Positions 55,121 to 63,411 of a DNA stretch of 64,000 nt are shown here, piece after piece. Each line of letters begins with the position of its first letter. The stretch's first letter is position 1. This DNA comes from Massilia violaceinigra (lineage in GTDB: Bacteria; Pseudomonadota; Gammaproteobacteria; Burkholderiales; Burkholderiaceae_D), in contig NZ_CP024608.1 in assembly GCF_002752675.1 (NCBI RefSeq), forward strand, positions 1,736,001 through 1,800,000. Direction: 5' to 3'. The position numbers and the translations under genes were made by a program. A model generated the notes under the pieces. That model did no database searches, was not told the DNA's origin, and was given only the letters and a program-made list of their open reading frames with translations.

Positions 55121-56089
55121 ATGAGTGTATTTAATTCCGGCGACGCCGCCGCACTGGGCAAAGTCGGCGTGCTGTTCGGCGGCCGCTCGGCCGAACGCGA
55201 CGTGTCGATCATGTCCGGCACCGGCGTGCTCGCGGCGCTGCGCAGCAAGGGCATCGACGCCCATCCGTTCGACACCGGCCTGCGCAGCATCACCGAGCTG
55301 GCGGCCGAGGAATTCGACCGCGTGTTCATCGCGCTGCACGGCCGCTACGGCGAAGACGGCACCCTGCAGGGCGCGCTCGAGCAGCTTGGCATTCCCTACA
55401 CCGGCAGCGGCGTGATGGCGTGCGCGATCGCCATGGACAAGATCTACACCAAGATGATCTGGCTGATGCGCGGCCTGCCGACGCCGCGCTACGCCACGCT
55501 GGCCGCCGATACCGACCTGGCGCAGGTGGTCGAGCAGCTTGGCCTGCCGCTGATCGTCAAGCCGCCGCACGAAGGTTCGAGCGTGGGCATCACCAAGGTG
55601 CGCGCCGCCGCCGACTTCAAGGCGGCCTATGAGGTGGCGGCCGGCTTCGATGAAGTGGTGCTGGCCGAGGAATTCGTCACCGGGCGCGAACTGACGGTCG
55701 CGGTGCTTGGGCGCGGCGCGACTGCGCGCGCGCTGCCGATCGTCGAAATCGTGGCTCCGGACGGCAATTACGATTACCAGAACAAGTACTTCACCGACGA
55801 CACCAAGTACGTTTGCCCGGCCGCGCTGGACGAAGCGACCAGCGCGGAAGTGGCGCGCCTGGCGGTGGAAGCCTACCGCGCCGTCGATTGCGAAGGCTGG
55901 GGCAGGGTCGACGTGCTGCTGCGCGCCAGCGACAACAAGCCGTTCCTGATCGAGGTCAATACCTCGCCGGGGATGACCACTCACTCGCTCGTGCCCATGG
56001 GCGCGCGCGCGCTGGGCATCAGTTATGAAGACCTGTGCGTCGAGATTGTGCGTTCGGCACGCTTGAAAATGGCCCAGGGCCAGGGTTAA
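55121..56089 (+). CDS. ddl: D-alanine:D-alanine ligase
   Basis: Makes the D-Ala-D-Ala dipeptide used by MurF. The 322-residue ATP-grasp enzyme has VLFGGRSAERDVSIMSG, HGRYGEDGTLQGALEQLGIPYTGSG, KPPHEGSSVGITKV and FLIEVNTSPGMTTHSLVPMGA. The ATG at 55121 sits 7 bases after GGAGG (55109-55113), which settles the start; an in-frame TTG at 55115 is too close to that site. Confidence 0.95.
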   Translation: MSVFNSGDAAALGKVGVLFGGRSAERDVSIMSGTGVLAALRSKGIDAHPFDTGLRSITELAAEEFDRVFIALHGRYGEDGTLQGALEQLGIPYTGSGVMACAIAMDKIYTKMIWLMRGLPTPRYATLAADTDLAQVVEQLGLPLIVKPPHEGSSVGITKVRAAADFKAAYEVAAGFDEVVLAEEFVTGRELTVAVLGRGATARALPIVEIVAPDGNYDYQNKYFTDDTKYVCPAALDEATSAEVARLAVEAYRAVDCEGWGRVDVLLRASDNKPFLIEVNTSPGMTTHSLVPMGARALGISYEDLCVEIVRSARLKMAQGQG

Positions 56090-56096
56090 TACAGTA

Positions 56097-56936
56097 ATGT
56101 GGCATGACGTAAGAGCTTTGAACGCAAGCGCGAGCGGCCTGATGGCCGTGGTGGTGATCGCCTGCCTCGCGTCTGCCGTGTGGTGGTTGTCGCAGCTGCC
56201 GATGTTCACCCTGCGCACGGTGCGGGTCGACAGCGTGCATGGGATGGAACTGAAGCACGTGAACAAACTGACCTTGCGCGCCGGCGTGGTGGGCCGCATC
56301 AAGGGGAATTTTTTCACGACCAACCTGGAACAGGTGCGCACCGCCTTCGAAACGGTACCCTGGGTCAGGCGGGCCAAGGTACGGCGTGAATGGCCGGACC
56401 AGCTGATCGTGGAAGTCGAGGAGCACGAGGCGCTCGGCACCTGGGGCGAGGATGGGCGCCTGTTGTCGATGAAGGGCGATGTCTTTACCGCCAACCTGGC
56501 CGAGGCGGACGAGGATCATCCGCTGCCGGCGCTGGACGGGCCGGAAGGCAGCGAGAAGGAAGTACTGGCGCGGTTCCTGGAGTTGCGCGCGCTGTTTTCG
56601 CCGATCTCGCTGGTGCCGGAAAAGCTGGACCTGTCGAGCCGTTACGCATGGACCGTGAAACTCGATAACGGCATGAGCGTGGCGCTGGGGCGGGAGCAGG
56701 ACAAGACGACGCTGAAACAGCGGGTGCAGCGGCTGGTGGGAATTTATCCGCAACTGGCCAGCCGCCTGCAGGACGGCATCGACACGGTCGACATGCGGTA
56801 TCAGAACGGCCTGGCGCTTTCCGCCGCCGCGCTGGTGCTGCCAAGCGATCCGCACAAGCCTGTGAAGGCGGCAGTAAAAAAAGCAGTGAAACCGAACAGC
56901 AGATCAACCAGCAGCAAGACAAAGCAAAGACAGTAG
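56097..56936 (+). CDS. ftsQ: Cell division protein FtsQ
   Basis: Bitopic scaffold of the FtsQLB complex. The 279-residue protein has one membrane helix (LMAVVVIACLASAVWWLSQLPMF) and a POTRA-type domain beginning LRTVRVDSVHGMELKHVNKLTLRAGV. The FtsQ beta domain follows (WVRRAKVRREWPDQLIVEVEEHEALGTWGE, YAWTVKLDNGMSVALGRE) and the tail is Lys-rich (VKKAVKPNSRSTSSKTKQRQ). It lies 7 bases after ddl and 10 before ftsA. Confidence 0.94.
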   Translation: MWHDVRALNASASGLMAVVVIACLASAVWWLSQLPMFTLRTVRVDSVHGMELKHVNKLTLRAGVVGRIKGNFFTTNLEQVRTAFETVPWVRRAKVRREWPDQLIVEVEEHEALGTWGEDGRLLSMKGDVFTANLAEADEDHPLPALDGPEGSEKEVLARFLELRALFSPISLVPEKLDLSSRYAWTVKLDNGMSVALGREQDKTTLKQRVQRLVGIYPQLASRLQDGIDTVDMRYQNGLALSAAALVLPSDPHKPVKAAVKKAVKPNSRSTSSKTKQRQ

Positions 56937-56946
56937 GCGACAGCAC

Positions 56947-58179
56947 ATGACAAAAGACGCGAAAAACCTGATCGTCGGCCTCGATATCGGTACCTCGAAA
57001 GTGGTGGCCGTGGTGGCCGAGGTGATGTCCGACGGGCGCCACGAGGTGATCGGACTGGGTCAGCACGAGTCGCGCGGACTGAAAAAAGGGGTGGTCGTCA
57101 ATATCGAGGCGACCGTCGAATCGATCCAGCGCGCGCTCGAAGAAGCAGAGCTGATGGCCGACTGCAAGATCCGCAATGTGTACGCGGGCATCGCCGGCAG
57201 CCATATCCGTTCGTTCAATTCGAGCGGCATGGTCGCGATCAAGGACAAGGAAGTAACGGCCACCGACGTGGCGCGCGTGATCGAAACGGCCAAGGCGGTC
57301 AACATCCCGACCGACCAGCAGTTGCTGCACACGGTGCCGCAGGAATTCATCGTCGACAGCCAGGAAGACGTGCGCGAACCGATCGGCATGAGCGGCATCC
57401 GCCTTGAAGTGCGGGTGCATATTGTCACCGGTGCGGTATCGGCGGTACAAAACATTGTAAAGTGCGTGCGCCGCTGCGGCCTTGAAGTGTCGGACCTGAT
57501 TTTGCAGCCGATGGCTTCCGCCGATGCGGTGCTCACGCTCGACGAAAAAGAGCTGGGCGTGGTGCTGATCGACATTGGCGGCGGCACCACCGACATTGCG
57601 GTGTTCTCCGACGGCGCGATCCGGCATACGGCGGTCATTCCGATCGCCGGCGACCAGATCACCAACGACATCGCCATGGCGCTGCGCACGCCCACTTCCG
57701 AGGCCGAAGAGATCAAGATCCGCTACGGCGTGGCCAAGCAGGTGCTGGCCGATCCGCACGAGTCGCTCGAAGTGCCGGGACTGGGCGACCGCGGTCCGCG
57801 CAACCTGTCGCGCCAGGCGCTGGCGGCGGTGATCGAGCCGCGCGTCGAGGAATTGTTCGCGATGGTGCACCAGGTGGTGCGCGAGTCGGGTTACGAAGGC
57901 GTGCTCTCGTCGGGCATCGTGCTCACCGGCGGCACCGCGATCATGCCCGGCATGGTGGAAATGGCGGAAGATATCTTCCTCAAGCCGGCGCGCCTTGGCA
58001 CGCCGGATTACCGCGGCCAGCTGGCCGACGTGGTGCGCAGTCCGCGCTACGCGACCGTGCTCGGGCTGCTGCTCGAAGCGAAGAAGCAGTATCTGCGGGG
58101 GCACATCGTGACGCGCCAGGACGGTTCGGTGAAAGCGGTCTGGCAGCGCATGAAGGAATGGTTTTTAGGGAATTTTTAA
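56947..58179 (+). CDS. ftsA: Cell division protein FtsA
   Basis: Actin-like membrane tether for FtsZ. The 410-residue protein has LIVGLDIGTSKVVAVVAEV (phosphate 1), VLIDIGGGTTDIAVFSDG (phosphate 2), GIVLTGGTAIMPGMVEMA (adenosine motif) and a C-terminal amphipathic helix (AVWQRMKEWFLGNF) for membrane binding. Length and order are typical. Confidence 0.96.
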   Translation: MTKDAKNLIVGLDIGTSKVVAVVAEVMSDGRHEVIGLGQHESRGLKKGVVVNIEATVESIQRALEEAELMADCKIRNVYAGIAGSHIRSFNSSGMVAIKDKEVTATDVARVIETAKAVNIPTDQQLLHTVPQEFIVDSQEDVREPIGMSGIRLEVRVHIVTGAVSAVQNIVKCVRRCGLEVSDLILQPMASADAVLTLDEKELGVVLIDIGGGTTDIAVFSDGAIRHTAVIPIAGDQITNDIAMALRTPTSEAEEIKIRYGVAKQVLADPHESLEVPGLGDRGPRNLSRQALAAVIEPRVEELFAMVHQVVRESGYEGVLSSGIVLTGGTAIMPGMVEMAEDIFLKPARLGTPDYRGQLADVVRSPRYATVLGLLLEAKKQYLRGHIVTRQDGSVKAVWQRMKEWFLGNF

Positions 58180-58247
58180 GTCGGCACAGTTTGGAATACT
58201 ACGCACACGGGTTCTTGTTATTTAACGGTTAACGCAGTTTTCAACCT

Positions 58248-58275
58248 CCAGGTTTCATACGACTATGAGTCCTGG
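58248..58275 (+). promoter_or_regulatory. Stem-loop in the ftsZ leader
   Basis: CCAGG (58248-58252) pairs with CCTGG (58271-58275), and TCATA (58255-58259) with TATGA (58264-58268), around a CGAC tetraloop with a two-base internal bulge. It lies 34 bases before the ftsZ start, in the only sizeable gap (130 bases) of the dcw cluster. It could modulate ftsZ mRNA, or be a binding site. Confidence 0.5.
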
Positions 58276-58309
58276 CGCTTGGAAACCGCACTTTGATTAG
58301 GAGTTCATC

Positions 58310-59512
58310 ATGGAGTTTGATATGGTCGATAACGCAGCACTAGGAACCGTCATCAAGGTCGTCGGCGTCGGCGGAGCAGGTGGCAATGCGGTTCAGCACA
58401 TGATCAACAAGGGCGTGTCGGGCGTTGAATTCATCGCGGCCAATACCGATTCGCAGGCACTGGCCGCGTCGAGCGCCCACAACATCATCCAGATCGGCGA
58501 GTCGGGCCTGGGCGCCGGCATGAAGCCGACCGTCGGCCGCCAGCTGGCCGAAGAGTCGCGCGCGCGCATCGAAGACGCGCTGCGCGGCGCGCACATGGTC
58601 TTCATCGCAGCCGGCATGGGCGGCGGCACCGGTACCGGCGCAGCTCCCATCGTGGCCGAAATCGCCAAGTCGCTCGGCGCGCTGACGGTGGCCGTGGTGT
58701 CGAAGCCATTCTCGTACGAAGGCCAGAAGTGCATGGACGTGGCCGAGAGCGGACTGGAAGAACTGTCGCAGCACGTCGATTCGCTGATCATCATCCTGAA
58801 CGAAAAGCTGGAAGAGATCTACGAAGACGAAAGCATGATCGAGTGGATGCGCCACGCCGATGATGTGCTCAACAACGCGGTGGCCGGTATCGCCGAGATC
58901 ATCAACGTGCCGGGCCACATCAACGTCGACTTCAACGACGTCAAGACCATCATGGGCGAGCAGGGCAAGGCCATGATGGGCACCGCGACCGCCAGCGGCG
59001 TCGATCGCGCGCGCATCGCGGCCGAGCAGGCAGTCGCGTCGCCGCTGCTCGACGGGATCGACCTGTCGGGTGCGCGCGGCGTGCTGGTCAACGTGACCGC
59101 CAGCCGTGGCCTCAAGGGTAAGGAGATCAAGGAAGTCATGGCTGCCGTGCGCGCGTTCGCGGCGCCCGATGCATCGATCGCGCAGGGCATCGCGTACGAC
59201 GACGACATGGGCGACGACATCCGCGTGACCGTGGTGGCGACGGGCCTTGGCAAGGCCAAGAAGGCCATGCAGCTGGTGCAGCAGCCGATGCTGCGCACCG
59301 GTACCCACAACGGTCCGATGATGTCCGGCGGCGCTGGCGCCACCGTGGGCGTGTCGATGGGTGCCGGCGCGGCCAGCGGCCACGCGATGGAAGGCATGAA
59401 GCAGCCAGCCGTGTGGCGCCGCGAACAGGCTTCCGAGCAGGTGCAGGCGATGCAGCGCAATGGCGTGGAAACCTACGACATTCCGGCGTTCCTGCGCAAG
59501 CAAGCCGATTGA
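58310..59512 (+). CDS. ftsZ: Cell division tubulin homologue FtsZ
   Basis: GTPase that forms the Z ring. The 400-residue protein has VVGVGGAGGNAVQHMI, the tubulin signature GMGGGTGTGAAPIVAEIAK, the T7 loop NVDFNDVKTIMGEQG, a variable linker (about residues 318-385) and the conserved end ETYDIPAFLRKQ that binds FtsA and ZipA. The start at 58310 has AGGAG 6 bases upstream. A terminator follows. Confidence 0.97.
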   Translation: MEFDMVDNAALGTVIKVVGVGGAGGNAVQHMINKGVSGVEFIAANTDSQALAASSAHNIIQIGESGLGAGMKPTVGRQLAEESRARIEDALRGAHMVFIAAGMGGGTGTGAAPIVAEIAKSLGALTVAVVSKPFSYEGQKCMDVAESGLEELSQHVDSLIIILNEKLEEIYEDESMIEWMRHADDVLNNAVAGIAEIINVPGHINVDFNDVKTIMGEQGKAMMGTATASGVDRARIAAEQAVASPLLDGIDLSGARGVLVNVTASRGLKGKEIKEVMAAVRAFAAPDASIAQGIAYDDDMGDDIRVTVVATGLGKAKKAMQLVQQPMLRTGTHNGPMMSGGAGATVGVSMGAGAASGHAMEGMKQPAVWRREQASEQVQAMQRNGVETYDIPAFLRKQAD

Positions 59513-59528
59513 TCGGATCGCAGTGTTA

Positions 59529-59559
59529 AAAAAGCCGGGGTTCGCCCCGGCTTTTTTTA
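59529..59559 (+). terminator. Intrinsic terminator of the dcw cluster
   Basis: AAAAGCCGGGG and CCCCGGCTTTT form a strong stem around TTCG, followed by a T run, 17 bases after the ftsZ stop. The A-rich left side would also allow use from the opposite strand. Confidence 0.92.
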
Positions 59560-59676
59560 CGCCGTTTTTTTCGGGTGCCGGCAGTGCGGCGGCGCGCCAG
59601 GGAGCCGCCTGCCTGCAAGATTGACGAGGATCAGGCATACTAGCCGTCTTATCAATCCCATATTATGGAGCCTCGA

Positions 59677-60183
59677 ATGACTATTAAAATCGGCGACCGC
59701 CTGCCGGAAGGCACCCTCTCTGAATTCGTCGAGACCGAAACCGAAGGCTGCTCGCTCGGCCCGAACACTTTCCAGGTAGCTGATCTGGCCAAGGGCAAGA
59801 AGATCGCGATCTTCGGCCTGCCGGGCGCCTACACCCCGACCTGCTCCGCACAGCACGTGCCGGGCTACGTCAAGCTGGCCGACGAACTCAAAGCCAAGGG
59901 CGTCGATGAAATCTGGTGCATCTCGGTCAATGACGCTTTCGTCATGGGCGCCTGGGGCCGCGACCAGAAGGCCACCGGCATCGTGCGCATGATGGCCGAC
60001 GGTAACGCCGCCTACAGCAAGGCACTGGGCCTGGACGCGGACTTCTCGAAGTTCGGCATGGGCACGCGCTCGCAGCGCTACTCGCTGCTGGTCGACGACG
60101 GCGTCGTCAAGCAGCTCAACGTGGAGCAGGGCGGCGCGTTCGACGTATCGAACGCCGAAACGCTGCTCAAGCAAGTCGCTTAA
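59677..60183 (+). CDS. Peroxiredoxin (Prx5/AhpE-like)
   Basis: Thiol peroxidase that reduces peroxides with glutathione or thioredoxin-type donors. The 168-residue protein has the Prx5 signature PGAYTPTCSAQHVPGYV with the peroxidatic Cys in TPTCS, and MGTRSQRYSLLVDDGVVKQLNVE near the end. GGAG 6 bases upstream fixes the ATG at 59677; an in-frame ATG at 59665 overlaps that site. It is an independent unit between two terminators, in the usual betaproteobacterial place between ftsZ and lpxC. Confidence 0.92.
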   Translation: MTIKIGDRLPEGTLSEFVETETEGCSLGPNTFQVADLAKGKKIAIFGLPGAYTPTCSAQHVPGYVKLADELKAKGVDEIWCISVNDAFVMGAWGRDQKATGIVRMMADGNAAYSKALGLDADFSKFGMGTRSQRYSLLVDDGVVKQLNVEQGGAFDVSNAETLLKQVA

Positions 60184-60211
60184 CTAACAAACCGGAACCA
60201 CTTCCGCAAAG

Positions 60212-60235
60212 ACGGCGCCGCGGCGCCGTTTTTTA
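60212..60235 (+). terminator. Intrinsic terminator of the peroxiredoxin gene
   Basis: ACGGCGCCG and CGGCGCCGT (60212-60229) abut as an inverted repeat followed by TTTTTT. Confidence 0.88.
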
Positions 60236-60242
60236 TATCGCC

Positions 60243-60692
60243 ATGCATATTCAAACCGAAACTCCGCGCCAGAGCGACATCATCGCCATGCTCGAACGGC
60301 TGGACGCCTATTTTGCCGGCCTCTATCCGGCCGAGAGCAACCATCTGATGGATGTCGACTCGCTGACCCGGCCCGGCGTGGTGTTCCTGGTCGCGCGCGA
60401 CCTTGACGGCCGCGCGCTCGGCTGCGGCGCCTATGTCGACCGTGGCGGCTACGGCGAAGTCAAACGCATGTACGTCGATCCGGCCCAGCGTGGCAAGGGC
60501 GTGGGCGGCAAGCTGCTGGCCGAGATCGCGCAGCGCGCCAGGGCGGCGGGTTTGCCGGCGCTGATGCTCGAAACCGGCATCAGCCAGCCCGAAGCCATCG
60601 GCCTGTATGAACGCGACGGCTTTATCCGCTGCGCGCCGTTCGGCGACTATCAGCCCGATCCGCTCAGTCTCTTCATGGTCAAGCGCCTGTGA
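60243..60692 (+). CDS. GNAT-family N-acetyltransferase
   Basis: A 149-residue acyl-CoA-dependent acetyltransferase. The central acetyl-CoA site is VKRMYVDPAQRGKGVGGKLLAEI (R/Q-x-x-G-x-G/A form), followed by LMLETGISQPEAIGLYERDGF and the end [14 protein letters not shown]. The substrate is not predictable. It overlaps the transporter gene at GTGA, so the two are coupled, which hints at detoxification or amino-acid handling without proving it. Confidence 0.88.
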   Translation: MHIQTETPRQSDIIAMLERLDAYFAGLYPAESNHLMDVDSLTRPGVVFLVARDLDGRALGCGAYVDRGGYGEVKRMYVDPAQRGKGVGGKLLAEIAQRARAAGLPALMLETGISQPEAIGLYERDGFIRCAPFGDYQPDPLSLFMVKRL

Positions 60693-61570
60693 CGCAGGGC
60701 AAAGGCAACCTGCGCGCGATCTACGCGATGCTGATCGCGGTGGCCATGTTCTCGCTGATGGACACGGTGATGAAGCTGCTGTCGGCGCATTATCCGGCGC
60801 TGCAGGTGGCCGCCCTGCGCGGCCTGTCGTCGCTGCCGCTGGTGTTTGCCTACGTGGGCTGGCGCGGCGCCTTCGGCACTGCCCTGCAGGTGCGCTGGCC
60901 GCTGCACCTGCTGCGCGCGGGCCTGAGCATCACCATGCTCGGGCTATTCGCCTTTGGCCTGCGCAAGCTGTCGCTGGCCGAAGCGTATGCGATCTTCTTC
61001 ATCGCGCCCGCGCTCATCACCGCCTTGTCGGTGGTGTTCCTGAAAGAGAGCGTCAACCTGGCGCGCTGGATCGCCATCGCGGTCGGCCTGGGCGGGGTGC
61101 TGGTGGTGCTGCGTCCGAGCGGAACCGGCATGCTGACCCTGGGCGGTCTGGCGGTGCTGGGCGCGGCCGGCTGCTACGCGGTGTCGGCCATCACCACCCG
61201 CATCGTCGGGCGCACCGACCGCGCCGAACACATGGTGCTGTGGCTGATGGTGTTCCTGGCCATCGGCGCAACCACCCTGGCCGCGCCCAACTGGGTGCCC
61301 GTGCGCGGCGCCGATGTCTGGCTATTGTGCGCGCTGTCGCTCTCCGGCTTCCTGGGCCAGCTGGCGGTCACGGAAGCGTTCAATTCCGGCGAAGCGTCGC
61401 GCGTGGCGCCGTTCGAGTATTCGGGACTGGCCTGGGGCGTGGCGCTGGACTGGATCCTGTGGCATACCTTGCCCGACCGGTACACGCTGATCGGCGCGGC
61501 CATCATCATCGGCAGCGGCATCTACCTGGTGCGGCACGAGCGCTCGCATGCGCAGGCCGAGCACCCCTAG
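60689..61570 (+). CDS. EamA/DMT-family transporter
   Basis: A 293-residue protein with ten hydrophobic helices arranged as two EamA repeats. The first opens [22 protein letters not shown] with [21 protein letters not shown]; the second contains [32 protein letters not shown]. It uses a GTG start inside the GNAT stop. DMT exporters of this kind move metabolites, but the substrate is unknown. Confidence 0.87.
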   Translation: MTQGKGNLRAIYAMLIAVAMFSLMDTVMKLLSAHYPALQVAALRGLSSLPLVFAYVGWRGAFGTALQVRWPLHLLRAGLSITMLGLFAFGLRKLSLAEAYAIFFIAPALITALSVVFLKESVNLARWIAIAVGLGGVLVVLRPSGTGMLTLGGLAVLGAAGCYAVSAITTRIVGRTDRAEHMVLWLMVFLAIGATTLAAPNWVPVRGADVWLLCALSLSGFLGQLAVTEAFNSGEASRVAPFEYSGLAWGVALDWILWHTLPDRYTLIGAAIIIGSGIYLVRHERSHAQAEHP

Positions 61571-61601
61571 ACGCCCGGCAGCGCTGGCCCATCAAGTTCG
61601 C

Positions 61602-61607
61602 TATAAT
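61602..61607 (+). promoter_or_regulatory. TATAAT immediately upstream of lpxC
   Basis: A perfect TATAAT ends 6 bases before the lpxC ATG (61614). No good -35 hexamer is in register. If used, transcription would begin at or next to the start codon. Confidence 0.45.
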
Positions 61608-61613
61608 CGGCGG

Positions 61614-62549
61614 ATGTTAAAACAAAGAACCGTCAAACAGCTGGTGCGCACCGTCGGCGTCGGACTGCACTCCGGGACCAAGGTCGAACTGACCCTGCGT
61701 CCGGCCGCGATCAATACCGGCATCGTGTTTCGCCGCGTGGACCTGAACCCGGTGGTGGAGTTTCCCGCCAGCGCAGGCGTGGTGGGCGACACCCGCATGG
61801 CGTCCGTGCTGGTCAAGGACGATGCGCGCGTGTCCACGGTCGAGCACCTGATGTCGGCCTGCGCCGGGCTCGGGATCGATAATCTGTACGTGGACGTGTC
61901 GGCCGAAGAGATTCCCATCATGGATGGCTCGGCCTCGTCGTTTGTCTTTTTGCTGCAACAGGCGGGTGTGCAGGAGCAGGACGCGGCGAAGAAATTCATC
62001 CGCGTGCTGAAAGACGTGGAAGTACGCCAGGGTAGCGGCGCCAACGAAAAATGGGCGCGCCTGACCCCGTACGACGGCTTCAAGCTCGATTTTTTCATCG
62101 AATTCAACCATCCGGCGGTGGACGGCACGACCCAGCGCGCGTTTGTCGACTTCGGCGACGTATCGTACGTGCACGACGTGGCACGCGCGCGCACCTTCGG
62201 CTTCATGCAGGATGTGGAAAGCCTGCGCGGCATGGGCCTGGCGCGCGGCGGATCGCTCGAAAACGCGATCGTGATGGACGAGTACCGGATTCTCAATTCG
62301 GATGGCCTGCGCTACGACGACGAGTTCGTGCGCCACAAGATCCTCGATGCGATCGGCGACTTGTATCTGGTCGGGCACCCGCTGCTGGCCGGCTACGAGG
62401 CGCACAAGTCGGGCCACGCGCTCAACAACCTGCTGCTGCTCGAACTGCTCAAGCATCCGGATGCCTACGAGATCGTGGCGTTCGAAAAGCCCGGCAGCGC
62501 GCCGCCGTCGTACGTACGCCAGATGGCGCGCGAGTGGGCGCTTACCTAA
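61614..62549 (+). CDS. lpxC: UDP-3-O-acyl-N-acetylglucosamine deacetylase
   Basis: Zinc enzyme for the first committed step of lipid A synthesis. The 311-residue protein starts [21 protein letters not shown]. It has the zinc histidine in [31 protein letters not shown], a second zinc site in [17 protein letters not shown] and the catalytic region [11 protein letters not shown]. The ATG at 61614 is the conserved start; earlier in-frame codons overlap the transporter gene. No Shine-Dalgarno sequence is evident. Confidence 0.95.
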   Translation: MLKQRTVKQLVRTVGVGLHSGTKVELTLRPAAINTGIVFRRVDLNPVVEFPASAGVVGDTRMASVLVKDDARVSTVEHLMSACAGLGIDNLYVDVSAEEIPIMDGSASSFVFLLQQAGVQEQDAAKKFIRVLKDVEVRQGSGANEKWARLTPYDGFKLDFFIEFNHPAVDGTTQRAFVDFGDVSYVHDVARARTFGFMQDVESLRGMGLARGGSLENAIVMDEYRILNSDGLRYDDEFVRHKILDAIGDLYLVGHPLLAGYEAHKSGHALNNLLLLELLKHPDAYEIVAFEKPGSAPPSYVRQMAREWALT

Positions 62550-62550
62550 G

Positions 62551-62657
62551 AACCGTTGCCCCCGCACAGGCGGGGGCCCAAGGGATAACCGCAGTCTGTA
62601 GCTGAACGAACGACTTGGACCCCCGCCGAGGGCCGCCTTGGCGCGGGGGCGACGGTC
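62551..62657. repeat. REP-like nested palindromic element (second copy type)
   Basis: ACCGTTGCCCCCGC (62552-62565) pairs with GCGGGGGCGACGGT (62643-62656) with one mismatch. Each side contains its own inner hairpin (GCCCCCGCACAGGCGGGGGC on the left), and CCCAAG/CTTGG extend the pairing. The plan matches the element at 7342-7420 with C/G replacing T/A in the arms. Confidence 0.7.
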
Positions 62658-62695
62658 TGAAGGCTTGCGGTCGCGGTATTCAAGCGCGAAGCTCT

Positions 62696-63160
62696 CTAGC
62701 GCTGGCGCGCCGCCATCGCCTTGACGGCGGCGATCAGGGTGGCGTTGGCCGCCGTTTTCGGCAGCGCGTCGCCGAGCGCTTCAAAGGCCGACAAGGCCGT
62801 GCCGGGCAAAATCAGCTGATGCGTGTGCACCACCGGCGCGATGCTGCGCGTGACCTGCACTTTCAATTTGATCTCGTCGATATGCCAGCCGCGCTTTTGC
62901 AAGGCGCCCTGCAGCTTGGGCAGCTGCTGTTTGAGCTTGGCCGCGACGGCCGAACTGGGCGTGGCCAGCACCAGGCGCGCGTCTTCGAACGAGAGCACGT
63001 CGCAGTTGACGAACATCGGCGGCAGCGCCTTGGCGCAATCGCTCTGCAGGGTGGCCATGCGCATCGCCGTCGGCAGCAGGGCCGCGATCTTGTCATTGCG
63101 CTTGAGGAAATCGGTAGCGACAATCGAGGTGCGGCGCGTCTTGGTTCCGTAGATATGCAT
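62696..63160 (-). CDS. dciA: DciA/DUF721-family protein
   Basis: A small DUF721 protein (154 residues from the ATG at 63160) in the lpxC-secA interval where dciA normally lies. DciA loads the replicative helicase DnaB in bacteria lacking DnaC. The N-terminal domain has the KH-like region, with LLPTAMRMATLQSDCAKALPPMFVNCDVLSFEDARLVLATPSSAVAAKLKQQ being the recognisable part. The C-terminus is helical. An upstream in-frame ATG at 63172 is an alternative; neither start has a clear ribosome site. Confidence 0.8.
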   Translation of the reverse strand: MHIYGTKTRRTSIVATDFLKRNDKIAALLPTAMRMATLQSDCAKALPPMFVNCDVLSFEDARLVLATPSSAVAAKLKQQLPKLQGALQKRGWHIDEIKLKVQVTRSIAPVVHTHQLILPGTALSAFEALGDALPKTAANATLIAAVKAMAARQR

Positions 63161-63411
63161 AAGGCGCAACATATCACAGCGCGCGGCGCCCCGCCACAAG
63201 GCGTGGCCGTACGGCGGGGCCAGAACGCCTTGCCGGAGTCATTTTATTAACTTTGTTTTGCCCTCGCCTCTTGAGTTCCGGGGCAATATCCCCAAGTGTG
63301 GCGAGATCGCATGATAAAATCACAGTCTTTTTGCCATAGTCGGCCGTTGGGTGATATGTTTTTGCTATCATTACGGCTTCTTTTTGCGGCGTCTTTTTCA
63401 AGAATTCAAGC
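63161..63411 (+). other. secA upstream region
   Basis: No gene is supported. A GGGG-CAATAT-CCCC mini-hairpin lies near 63281-63294, and a -10-like TGATAAAAT near 63312-63320. I see no secM-like frame or clear riboswitch. Confidence 0.4.

Noticed and set aside
63281..63294. secM-like or riboswitch control element before secA
   Set aside because: Only a four-base-pair hairpin is visible, with no open frame carrying an arrest peptide and no known riboswitch core.
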